From NCBI GenBank assembly GCA_903928915.1, contig CAIYSL010000098.1, positions 161,179 through 225,178 of the forward strand: a stretch of 64,000 nucleotides of DNA, given 5' to 3'. The DNA is from an uncultured Syntrophobacterales bacterium. Its GTDB lineage: Bacteria > Desulfobacterota > Syntrophia > Syntrophales > UBA5619. The notes under the pieces were generated by a model, which worked only from the letters and a program-made list of their open reading frames with translations, ran no database searches and was not told where the DNA came from. Positions 32,839-40,324 of this stretch are shown here, piece after piece; positions within the stretch are counted from its first letter, which is position 1, and each line of letters begins with the position of its first letter. The position numbers were made by a program, and so were the translations under genes.

Positions 32839-32869
32839 ATTTCCTGATGCGGTGCCGGATTCAGGAAAT
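32839..32869. promoter_or_regulatory. Inverted-repeat operator candidate between divergent genes
   Basis: ATTTCCTGA (32839-32847) and TCAGGAAAT (32861-32869) are perfect 9-bp arms 22 bp centre to centre, that is, two helical turns apart. The site lies in the 335-nt divergent gap upstream of the DevBCA-like operon and the small membrane-protein gene. No regulator gene is adjacent. Confidence 0.45.
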
Positions 32870-32976
32870 CTCCGGAGCTGAGCGGACGAATTGTCTGTTC
32901 TTCCCCGCAGCGCGGGCACCCTCCGGGACGCCCTCCGTTTTCGGGCTGAGACGGGGGGGAGTCGGCGGATATTTTT

Positions 32977-33005
32977 TTGAAATCTGTATCAAATCCTGTT
33001 ATGTA
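32977..33005 (+). promoter_or_regulatory. Candidate promoter of the DevBCA/acyltransferase operon
   Basis: TTGAAA at 32977-32982 and TATGTA at 33000-33005 are spaced 17 nt apart, 34 nt before the first start codon. The -10 match is partial. Confidence 0.4.
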
Positions 33006-33038
33006 GCAGGCGCTTCGTTGTCTCGCCGTGAGGATCGT

Positions 33039-34088
33039 ATGAAGAACGGGCGCGCATGGGTTGGGTTAACCGGAAAGAAGCGGCTGTGGCTGCCGATCGT
33101 CGTCGCAGTCTGCGGTCTGGTGACCGCCTTTTTGCTGCTCGACAGCGGGGCGCCCTTCCGGGGAAAACCTCCCGCTGCCGCGGTCACGCCGGTGAAAACC
33201 GATGTCGCCTGCCTGGGGCGGCTCCTGCCCGGCGGACGGATCCTCCAGGTCGCCGGCCCGTCCGGCGCCCTTATCGGAGAACTTCTCGTCCGCCGCGGCC
33301 AGTGGGTCGAGCGGGGTGAAATCCTTGCCCGCCTGCGCGACCACGCCCGGGATACGGCCGCCCTCGGGCAGTCGGACAAAGAGGTCGCCGTCGCCGTAAG
33401 CGAGCTCGACCGCGTGCGCGCCGGAGAAAAAACGATCGACGCCCAGCAGGCGGCGGTCGCGCGCCAGGAGGCAGTCCTCCGCCAGGAAGAAGCCAACTAC
33501 GAGCGGATCAAGCGTCTGTACGAAAAGAGAATCATCGCCGCAAGGAATTTTGAAGAGGCCGAAACCCGCCGGGACACGGCGCGGGAATCGCTGCTCTGGG
33601 AGCGCCGTCATCTCGCGGCGCTGCAGGAGGTTCGCACGCAAGACCTGGCCCTTGCGGGAAACAGGATTGAAGCGGCCCAGGGCGCCAGGGACGTGGTCCG
33701 GGAGACTCTGGAACTGAACCTCATCCGCGCCCCCGTCTCCGGCCGCGTCCTGGAGATCTACGCCTTTCCGGGGGAAGCAGTCCCGGGCCGGGGCCTCCTC
33801 GAACTGAGCAGCGGCCGCGACATGCTGGTCGAGGCGGAAGTGTATGTCAGCGATATCGGTCGCGTCCGCCTCGGCGCGCCGGCGGTCGTGACCGGGGAGG
33901 CCTTCCCGGGAAGCCTGCGGGGCCGCGTCGTCGAGATCGTCCCCCTGGTCACCCGCAGCACGATCATGCCGATCGACCCGCTGGCCTTCTCCGACCTGCG
34001 TGTCGTCAAAGTCTGGATCAGGCTGGAGAACGCACAGACGGTCGCCCAACTGGGCAATCACCAGGTGTCCGTCACGATCAAACCATGA
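33039..34088 (+). CDS. ABC exporter membrane-fusion protein, DevB/HlyD-like
   Basis: This 349-aa protein has an N-terminal membrane anchor (LWLPIVVAVCGLVTAFLLL), a first lipoyl-like strand set (GRLLPGGRILQVAGPSGALI), a long helical hairpin (about 110-215) and the second half (APVSGRVLEIYAFPGEAV). GRVVEIVPLVTRSTIMPIDP and the final RLENAQTVAQLGNHQVSVTI resemble DevB, the adaptor of the DevBCA glycolipid exporter of heterocyst-forming cyanobacteria. GAGG lies 5 nt before the ATG; long upstream in-frame sequence looks non-coding. Its last codons overlap the permease start by 4 nt. Confidence 0.85.
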   Translation: MKNGRAWVGLTGKKRLWLPIVVAVCGLVTAFLLLDSGAPFRGKPPAAAVTPVKTDVACLGRLLPGGRILQVAGPSGALIGELLVRRGQWVERGEILARLRDHARDTAALGQSDKEVAVAVSELDRVRAGEKTIDAQQAAVARQEAVLRQEEANYERIKRLYEKRIIAARNFEEAETRRDTARESLLWERRHLAALQEVRTQDLALAGNRIEAAQGARDVVRETLELNLIRAPVSGRVLEIYAFPGEAVPGRGLLELSSGRDMLVEAEVYVSDIGRVRLGAPAVVTGEAFPGSLRGRVVEIVPLVTRSTIMPIDPLAFSDLRVVKVWIRLENAQTVAQLGNHQVSVTIKP

Positions 34089-35278
34089 AGAGCCCGCTCA
34101 CCGGAATTTTCACCGCGGCCGCCCCGCTGGGCATTCCCCTTGCCTGGCGTCAACTGACCCGTGACCGGAAACGGTTTGCCACGGCCGTCGTCGGCGTCAC
34201 CTTCGGGGTCGTCCTGATGCTCTATCAAGTGGGTCTGTACACGGCGGCAAACCGCATGGTCGTGTTTCCGCATACCGCGCTGAAGGGGGAGATCGTCATC
34301 ACCAGCCGGAATTACGAATACTTCTACGCGAACCGGCCTTTTTCCAAACGCATTCTGTACCAGGTTCAGGGTGTTCCCGAAGTGGCCTCCGTAGCCCCGC
34401 TGGGAATCGATTTTCTGAAATGGAAGAATACGGTGACCGGGGTGGACAAAGAGATCGGCGTCCTCTCCGTCAACCCCTCCCAGAACCCGTTCCTGCTTCC
34501 CGACGTGGCCGAACAGTTCGCACTGCTGACAAACGGCGAAACCGTCTTGTTCGACGCGCACTCCAAGGAGGCCGACTTCGGCAACGTCGGCGCGGCCTTC
34601 CGGAAACAGGGCGAGGTGATCTCCGAAATCGAGCATTCCCGGGTCAGGGTGAAGGGGCTGTTTTCGCTGGGGCAGACCCTGGCCAGCACCGGCCACGTCA
34701 TCGTCAGCGACCAGACCCTGGGGCGTATCCATCCCCGCCGTTCGGCCAATATGATCAACGTCGGCGTCGTGAACCTCGGACCGGGAGCCGACCCGGCGGA
34801 GCTTCGCGCCCGGATACGGGCCCTCGTGCCGGCGGATGTCCGGGTCATGACCGCCGCGGAATTTCGCGCTGAGGAACAGGAATTCTGGGTATCCCGCACG
34901 GCGATCGGATTCATCTGTCTGGCGGGGATGCTGGTCGGAATGCTCGTCGGCGGGATCGTGGTATACCAGATCCTGTATACCGAGGTAACGGATCACCTGC
35001 GGGAATATGCCACCCTCAAGGCCATGGGGATCACGGACCGGTTCCTGTTTCGCATCGTCATCACCGAGGCGTTCATTCTCCTGCTCGCAGTCGCCCTTCC
35101 GTCGACTCTCCTGGCGGCCGCGCTGTTTACGGTAACCAAGACCGGATCCGGCATGCCCACGGAGGTGACCGCCGGGGAGCTGCTGGCGGTGTTCGCCCTG
35201 GCGGCCGTCATGTGCATCATCGCCGCCCTCCTGGCAACCCGCAAACTGAAGACGGCCGACCCGGCCGATATATTCTGA
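34085..35278 (+). CDS. ABC exporter permease, DevC-like
   Basis: This 397-aa protein has one N-terminal membrane helix (RFATAVVGVTFGVVLMLYQVG), a large periplasmic domain (about 60-265) and three C-terminal helices (about 270-390), the FtsX/MacB-type topology of DevC permeases. IPLAWRQLTRDRKRF at the start and LREYATLKAMGI in the coupling-helix region are characteristic. With the adaptor and ATPase it would form an exporter that pushes a periplasmic or outer-leaflet substrate outward. It sits 3 nt before the ATPase gene. Confidence 0.88.
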   Translation: MKSPLTGIFTAAAPLGIPLAWRQLTRDRKRFATAVVGVTFGVVLMLYQVGLYTAANRMVVFPHTALKGEIVITSRNYEYFYANRPFSKRILYQVQGVPEVASVAPLGIDFLKWKNTVTGVDKEIGVLSVNPSQNPFLLPDVAEQFALLTNGETVLFDAHSKEADFGNVGAAFRKQGEVISEIEHSRVRVKGLFSLGQTLASTGHVIVSDQTLGRIHPRRSANMINVGVVNLGPGADPAELRARIRALVPADVRVMTAAEFRAEEQEFWVSRTAIGFICLAGMLVGMLVGGIVVYQILYTEVTDHLREYATLKAMGITDRFLFRIVITEAFILLLAVALPSTLLAAALFTVTKTGSGMPTEVTAGELLAVFALAAVMCIIAALLATRKLKTADPADIF

Positions 35279-35281
35279 ACC

Positions 35282-36583
35282 ATGGCCACGGAACCCTTCA
35301 TCACCATCCAGGCCCTCTCCCATTCCTTCGGTACGGGCGCGTTGAAGAAAGAGATCCTCCGGGAGGTGGCCGCCGATTTCTATCCCGGGGAAATCGTCAT
35401 CATCAGGGGACCGTCCGGTTCGGGGAAAACCACCCTGCTGACCCTCACCGGGGCGCTCCGCACCGTTCAGCAGGGAAGCATCCGGATCGGCGGAGTCGAG
35501 CTGTACAAGGCCAGGCCTGCCCAAATCATGGCGGTGCGCAGACGAATCGGGTTCATCTCCCAGGATCACAACCTGATCGCCTCCCTGTCGGCCTGTGAGA
35601 ACGTACAGCTCGCCCTGGCGATGGACCCCTCCGCAACCCCCGCGGGCTCCCGGAAGAAGGCCCGGGAACACCTGGCGATGGTGGGGCTGGGCGAACACGG
35701 CCATAAGAGACCCGGAGAGATGTCGGGCGGGCAGAAGCAGCGCGTGGCCATTGCGCGCGCCCTCATCCACCGGCCCGACATCATCATGGCCGACGAGCCG
35801 ACCGCCGCCCTGGACCGGGAGACCGGCCGGGAGGTGGTGGAACTGCTGCAGACAGCGGCGCGCCGGGAAGGGGTCGCCGTCCTGCTGGTCACCCATGACG
35901 ACCGGATCCTCGACATTGCGGACCGCATCATCACGCTGGAAGACGGCCGGCTCGAAGAGACCCACCGGGGGATGGAGCGGCTGCGCGAGGGGTTGGCTGC
36001 CCTCACCGGCCTGCTGCCCCGGTATGCCGCGGCCGCAGCCGCGGCGGCAACGGATGGTGGGGGGGCCCGCGAAGCGCTGCGGCGCCGTTTCCGGGAACTC
36101 AGGGAACCCCTGCTGCCCCGGACGGCGGCATTCAGCGCCAGGAGAATGAGCCCCCTGCTCATGGCCCGGGCCCGCAGCCTCGAAAAGCAGTCGCACGACC
36201 TTGCCCTGTGCGAAGAGACGCTCGACCGGCTGCTGACCCTCCTCTCCGCCCCTCCCTCAGACCGAATGCGCGGTATCGGGGATACCTTCTTTCAGCCGCT
36301 GGAGTTCCTTCTGGCCACGATGGCGGAAACCGGTGCAGCTTCGATCGCCCCGGAAGTCGAGCTGCTCCTGCGGCTGACGGAAGACCGCGGGGAGATGATG
36401 ACCAGCCTCCGGGAGCGGTATTTTTCCTCCGAGTCCGGACTCACCGGGGAGGAAAAACGGTATCTGTTCGCGATGACGGAGCTGTTTAGCCGGGCCGTGT
36501 ACCTCATCCGCCAGTGGGCCGAGTCCTGCCGGGTCTGGAGTGACGGCACGCAGCCATTTTCCTTGACCGCCGGGATGCTTTGA
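35282..36583 (+). CDS. ABC exporter ATPase, DevA-like, with about 200-residue C-terminal extension
   Basis: Residues 1-235 are a complete ABC ATPase: Walker A GPSGSGKTT, Q-loop FISQDHNLIASLSA, signature MSGGQKQRVA, Walker B DIIMADEP, H-loop LVTHDD. It belongs to the DevA/MacB/LolD branch. Residues about 236-433 are an added domain, alanine-rich at first and then helical (LLMARARSLEKQSHDLALCE, LEFLLATMAETG, YLIRQWAESCRVW), that I cannot assign. DevA proteins normally end near residue 235, so the extension is unusual and may couple transport to the acyltransferases encoded next. Confidence 0.85.
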   Translation: MATEPFITIQALSHSFGTGALKKEILREVAADFYPGEIVIIRGPSGSGKTTLLTLTGALRTVQQGSIRIGGVELYKARPAQIMAVRRRIGFISQDHNLIASLSACENVQLALAMDPSATPAGSRKKAREHLAMVGLGEHGHKRPGEMSGGQKQRVAIARALIHRPDIIMADEPTAALDRETGREVVELLQTAARREGVAVLLVTHDDRILDIADRIITLEDGRLEETHRGMERLREGLAALTGLLPRYAAAAAAAATDGGGAREALRRRFRELREPLLPRTAAFSARRMSPLLMARARSLEKQSHDLALCEETLDRLLTLLSAPPSDRMRGIGDTFFQPLEFLLATMAETGAASIAPEVELLLRLTEDRGEMMTSLRERYFSSESGLTGEEKRYLFAMTELFSRAVYLIRQWAESCRVWSDGTQPFSLTAGML

Positions 36584-36630
36584 GCTATTGACCTGTGCAA
36601 ATTCATCATGGTCCGGAGATCAAAGGCCCC

Positions 36631-37323
36631 ATGACAGAACGGGTCGGCTGGCCGGGGCGGCGCAACAATGACGTGCAGGTGACGACGGTCGCCCGGACGG
36701 ACGAGACGCTGTACCGTTGTTGCGAGTCCCTGGAATACCGGGTCTTCGTGGAATCCGGGTACGTGGAGGAAAACCCGGACGGCCGGATCGCTGCCTTGGA
36801 CCGGTATCCCCACCACGTCTTCCTGGCGGCCCTAACCGGGGACCGCGCGTTCCCCCCGGAACGGAGGCTGTCGGGGGTGATGCGGATCATCACTGCCCCC
36901 CATGCCCGTAAAATGGGGCCGGGCCTCTTCCCGACGCTGGACCACGGGTCAGAGCTCCGGATCGATCCGGAGAAGCTGGCACGGATCATGCGGATGGATC
37001 CCCGCCGATTCATCGATATAGCCACGATGGCCATCCCCGGGGAGAACCGGGATGCCCGGACCTCCACGGCGCTGATAACCGAGCTCATGCAGCGGGTCTG
37101 GGGGATGCCGCCGCTGCGGTACGCCCTGGCCGCAATCGATACGGTCTTCTACGAGAAGCTCAAGGCGCGGGACCTCCCCTTCGCCGACCTGGGCCCCTCG
37201 GTACTCTACTGGGGCTCCCCGTCGACGGCCACGATCGGCGATTCCTACCGGGCCCTGCGGGGGGTGAGGAGACTGGTGATGGCATACTACCGGGTGCGCG
37301 GATGGGCACGGGTGATCCGATGA
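36631..37323 (+). CDS. Autoinducer-synthase / FeeM-like N-acyltransferase
   Basis: The protein is 230 aa from the ATG; a GTG 36 nt earlier is a less likely start. LEYRVFVESGYVEENPDG, DRYPHHVFLAAL and LSGVMRIITAP follow the pattern of the acyl-homoserine-lactone-synthase/FeeM superfamily, in which acyl-ACP or acyl-CoA is joined to an amino group. RFIDIATMAIPGENRDAR occupies the acyl-carrier-contact region. FeeM-type enzymes make long-chain N-acyl amino acids. It begins 47 nt after the exporter ATPase and overlaps the GNAT gene by 4 nt. Substrates are not deducible. Confidence 0.7.
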   Translation: MTERVGWPGRRNNDVQVTTVARTDETLYRCCESLEYRVFVESGYVEENPDGRIAALDRYPHHVFLAALTGDRAFPPERRLSGVMRIITAPHARKMGPGLFPTLDHGSELRIDPEKLARIMRMDPRRFIDIATMAIPGENRDARTSTALITELMQRVWGMPPLRYALAAIDTVFYEKLKARDLPFADLGPSVLYWGSPSTATIGDSYRALRGVRRLVMAYYRVRGWARVIR

Positions 37324-38465
37324 TCCGGACACGGGACTATCTGCATCGCCAAACGGAGGCCCTGCTCCGCATGCATCCCGATCTGCGGGAACTCCGGGTC
37401 GTGACCGTGCAGGAGACAGGGTGGGATCATCAGCAGGCTTCCGATTTCGTCGAGTCCTGCTGGCGGGACTATTACCGGGCAGAGGAAGCCCGGGTGATCT
37501 TCAGCCCTGAATTCCTGGAATGGCAGCTGCCCGAACTGCGGGGAATGTGCACGCTCGACCGGGGCGGGCGCCCGGTAGGGTGCCTGATCACATTTCCGCG
37601 GTCGTATCGGATGAATGGCCGGACAGGTGTGGAACGATTCACCCTTGGTTCCTGCCTGAGCGTCCTTCCGGACCTGCGGGGCCGGGGGATTGCCCAGCTG
37701 ATGGTCTTAGCCGTTCAAGAGCTCGACCTGGACAGCGGCAGCTCCTTTTCCTGCTGCTACATCGACCGGAGAAAAGACGGGTCCGGCAGTTCTTACCGGA
37801 TGTGGGGCACCTCCCGGTCACGGGCCTATTCGCTCGCGCGCATCTCCCTGCTGGCCAAGGCCTTCGACTGGCGCAAGGCGCGGGAATACGGTCGTCTGAA
37901 TAGTGTTGCCGCCGCAGTCGTCCGGGGCGCGCAGGGCTTGTTCCCCTCCCGGCCGGGTCAAACTTTTCCGGACGGCCGCCGGGTGCAGGAGGGGAGCCGG
38001 GAGGATCTGCCGGCGGTGCGGGACCTGCTTGCCGCGGCCGATCAGTCCCTCCCCGCCAGACGGGTCTATGGGGACGAAGAATTGACGCGGATGATTGCGT
38101 TTAGGAAGAACGCCTTCCGCGCCCTGAGCTATGTCCTGCGGGACGGAGAGGGCCGCGCCGACGGTTTTCTCTGCGGCTACCGGCTCCCCGTCGGAGCGCG
38201 TGATTGGGCCTGCTTCGCCGACGGCATCGTCTTCCGCCCCGGTCTTCCCGCGCCGGTGAGACGGGCGTTTCTTTCCGAATGCGAAGGAAGGCTTCGGGAC
38301 GGGGAGGGGTGCGTGGGGATTACGCTGCTTTCCACCGCCGCCCCGGAAAATCTTCTGCAATACGGCTATGTGCCCTACGACAGCCAGATTCTCGGCATGG
38401 ATCTGTACGTCGGGACAGGGCTGACCCCTCGGAATCTCCGCGGCCTCCGGATTGAGCTGCGGTAG
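37320..38465 (+). CDS. GNAT-family N-acyltransferase, probably with two GNAT-like halves
   Basis: This 381-aa protein starts with the ATG in the stop of the previous gene. The N-terminal half (about 30-190) has a clear acyl-CoA loop, LPDLRGRGIAQLMVLAVQEL, following TLGSCLSVL, the hallmark of GNAT motif A. The C-terminal half (about 215-375; LPAVRDLLAAADQSL, GFLCGYRLP, ILGMDLYVG) looks like a second, degenerate GNAT-like domain. It likely acylates an amine, perhaps the product or substrate of the FeeM-like enzyme. A role in protein acetylation cannot be excluded. Confidence 0.72.
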   Translation: MIRTRDYLHRQTEALLRMHPDLRELRVVTVQETGWDHQQASDFVESCWRDYYRAEEARVIFSPEFLEWQLPELRGMCTLDRGGRPVGCLITFPRSYRMNGRTGVERFTLGSCLSVLPDLRGRGIAQLMVLAVQELDLDSGSSFSCCYIDRRKDGSGSSYRMWGTSRSRAYSLARISLLAKAFDWRKAREYGRLNSVAAAVVRGAQGLFPSRPGQTFPDGRRVQEGSREDLPAVRDLLAAADQSLPARRVYGDEELTRMIAFRKNAFRALSYVLRDGEGRADGFLCGYRLPVGARDWACFADGIVFRPGLPAPVRRAFLSECEGRLRDGEGCVGITLLSTAAPENLLQYGYVPYDSQILGMDLYVGTGLTPRNLRGLRIELR

Positions 38466-38522
38466 GAAGCGTGATCCGGGAAGACTCTCCGCGGCGGCGG
38501 CCTTCACCGGAGTGAAGAACCC

Positions 38523-39752
38523 ATGCATACGATCCCCTCCCCAGACCCGTTACCGCGGGCCGCAGGCCAGAGCTGGCGGCTGACCCTCGCCGTCGTCTTC
38601 GTCGCCCAGCTCCTGTCGATCGTCGGGTTCGCCTTCACCCTGCCCTTCATCCCCTTTTACATCCGGGAGCTGGGGGTCACCGATGAGCGGCTCGTCCCCC
38701 TTTGGGCCGGGTTCATCCTGGCCTCCTCGGCTCTGGTCATGGCCTTCTTCTCGCCCCTCTGGGGGTGGCTCTCCGACCGGTACGGCCGGAAGATCATGGT
38801 CGAGCGCGCCATGTTCGGCGGGGCCGTGATCACCTTCGCCATGGGGCTGATCGACACCGTGTGGCAGTTGCTCCTGCTGCGGATGCTGTCGGGGGCCGCA
38901 ACCGGAACGATTTCCGCCTCGATCGCCATGATATCCACCGTCGTTCCCCGGCAGAACCTCGGCGCCAGCCTCGGCCTCCTGCAGGTGGCGGTGTTTCTGG
39001 GGATGACCCTGGGACCCTGGATCGGGGGATTTCTCGCCGAATCGATCGGCTACCGCTCCACCTTCATGACCGGCGGCGTGATCCTGCTGATGGGCGGGCT
39101 CCTCGTCCTGGGCGGGGCCCGGGAGAAGTTCGTCCGGCCTTCGGCGGAGGAGCTCCGGAAGAGCGGCCGGCTCGTCTCGCTGCTTCGCTACGCGGGGTTC
39201 CCGGCGCTGCTCGCCCTCTTCTTCGTTTTCGAATTCACCCTCGACTTCGTCGCCCCCATCCTCCCGCTGTTCATCGAGACGCTGTGCGATACCGGGGGGG
39301 GCGGCGTGGCCCTGACGACGGGGATGCTGTATGCGGCCAGTGGCGGCGCGGCCGCGCTGGCCGCCGGAGGGATCGGCGCTCTGAGCGACCGGATCGGATA
39401 CAAGCGGATCCTCATCTTCACGCTCGCCCTGACGGCCCTGAGCATGATCCTGCACGCCCTGGCCGCGAGCATCGCCCAGCTGGCCCTCCTCAGGGTGCTG
39501 TACGGACTGGCCGCGGGTGCCATCCTGCCGGCGATGAACGCCCTGGTGGGCAGGCTCGTCCCGCCGGACAGCTACGGCAAGGCATACGGGCTCGCGGCTT
39601 CCATGACCTGCCTGGGAATGGCCGCCGGCCCGTTTTTCGGCGGGATCATGGCCTCCGGGTGGGGGTATCGCTGGCCCTTCGTCCTCGTCGGCGCCATGAT
39701 TGCGCTGATCGCCCTGCCAACGCTCGGCGCCATCCGGATGCGTGCCCGCTGA
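38523..39752 (+). CDS. MFS multidrug efflux transporter (MdtG-like)
   Basis: This 409-aa protein has twelve membrane helices. FFSPLWGWLSDRYGRKIMVE is MFS motif A, and the first helix (VVFVAQLLSIVGFAFTLPFI) with MLSGAATGTISASIAMIS fits the MdtG/drug:H+ antiporter-1 group. It is 57 nt after the GNAT gene on the same strand, so it may belong to the exporter/acyltransferase operon and export the same product or protect against it. The last helix is followed by a promoter for the cold-shock gene. Confidence 0.82.
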   Translation: MHTIPSPDPLPRAAGQSWRLTLAVVFVAQLLSIVGFAFTLPFIPFYIRELGVTDERLVPLWAGFILASSALVMAFFSPLWGWLSDRYGRKIMVERAMFGGAVITFAMGLIDTVWQLLLLRMLSGAATGTISASIAMISTVVPRQNLGASLGLLQVAVFLGMTLGPWIGGFLAESIGYRSTFMTGGVILLMGGLLVLGGAREKFVRPSAEELRKSGRLVSLLRYAGFPALLALFFVFEFTLDFVAPILPLFIETLCDTGGGGVALTTGMLYAASGGAAALAAGGIGALSDRIGYKRILIFTLALTALSMILHALAASIAQLALLRVLYGLAAGAILPAMNALVGRLVPPDSYGKAYGLAASMTCLGMAAGPFFGGIMASGWGYRWPFVLVGAMIALIALPTLGAIRMRAR

Positions 39753-39766
39753 GTGAAAATTAATCC

Positions 39767-39795
39767 TTGACATTTCCCCGCAAACCGGGTAAATG
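39767..39795 (+). promoter_or_regulatory. Candidate cold-shock gene promoter
   Basis: TTGACA at 39767-39772 and TAAATG at 39790-39795 have a 17-nt spacer. The transcript would run through the terminator at 39843-39878 before reaching the csp start codon. Confidence 0.5.
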
Positions 39796-39842
39796 CACGG
39801 CAACAATAAGTTTGGATGAAGACATTATGATGTATGAAGGCG

Positions 39843-39878
39843 GCCACCAAGCTTTTTGCGATTTTGGTGGCTTTTTTT
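39843..39878 (+). terminator. Intrinsic terminator inside the csp leader
   Basis: GCCACCAA (39843-39850) pairs with TTGGTGGC (39864-39871), followed by seven Ts. It lies between the promoter-like pair and the csp start codon (59 nt further on). It either ends a small RNA or the MFS transcript, or acts as an attenuator in the csp leader. Confidence 0.8.
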
Positions 39879-39937
39879 CACCTTCCGTCATTGTGCGGAT
39901 CCGACTTAGGGAACTTTAAGAAAGGAGGATGCAAGCA

Positions 39938-40138
39938 ATGCCGGAAGGAAAAGTGAAGTGGTTCAACGATCAGAAGGGCTTCGGCTTCATCGAAAAGGAT
40001 GAGGGAGGCGATGTGTTCGTACACCACAGCGCCATCCAGGCCGTAGGCTTCAAGACGCTGGCCGAAGGACAGCGGGTCAGTTTCGAAGTCAAGCAGGGCC
40101 CCAAGGGCCCGGCGGCCGAGAACGTAAAGGCCCTGTAG
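39938..40138 (+). CDS. Cold-shock domain protein (CspA family)
   Basis: This 66-aa protein has [15 protein letters not shown] (RNP1) and [10 protein letters not shown] (RNP2), the two nucleic-acid-binding motifs of CspA-type RNA chaperones. The ATG nine nt upstream directly abuts AGGAGG, so translation more likely starts at MPEGKVKWF, where spacing is correct. An intrinsic terminator follows 18 nt after the stop. The leader carries an upstream terminator. Confidence 0.95.
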   Translation: MPEGKVKWFNDQKGFGFIEKDEGGDVFVHHSAIQAVGFKTLAEGQRVSFEVKQGPKGPAAENVKAL

Positions 40139-40155
40139 TCCAAACGGACAATCAG

Positions 40156-40195
40156 AAAAAGGCATCGCGCTCGCACGAGCGGGGTGCCTTTTTTT
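40156..40195 (+). terminator. Rho-independent terminator of the csp gene
   Basis: AAAAAGGCA pairs with TGCCTTTTT around an inner CGCTCG-CAC-GAGCGG stem, followed by a T run. The A-rich 5' arm makes it functional on both strands, so it may also stop glpK transcripts. Confidence 0.85.
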
Positions 40196-40260
40196 ATGCC
40201 TGACCGGGCACAGACCGGGTGAGCCGCGGCCTGCCGCGGCCCCTCTGGATCGGGCGCGAC

Positions 40261-40304
40261 GTTCGCGAACCCCGGCGCCGCCCGGGTGCCCGTACCGACC
40301 GGTA
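40261..40304. repeat. Palindromes between csp and glpK, including second TACCGACCGGTA
   Basis: GTTCGCGAAC (40261-40270) is a perfect 10-bp palindrome. TACCGACCGGTA at 40293-40304 is identical to the presumed TetR operator at 29594-29605. The position is 3' of glpK and of csp (convergent ends), where an operator would be unusual. Confidence 0.35.
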
Positions 40305-40324
40305 GGGAACGGCCCGGCCGCCGG

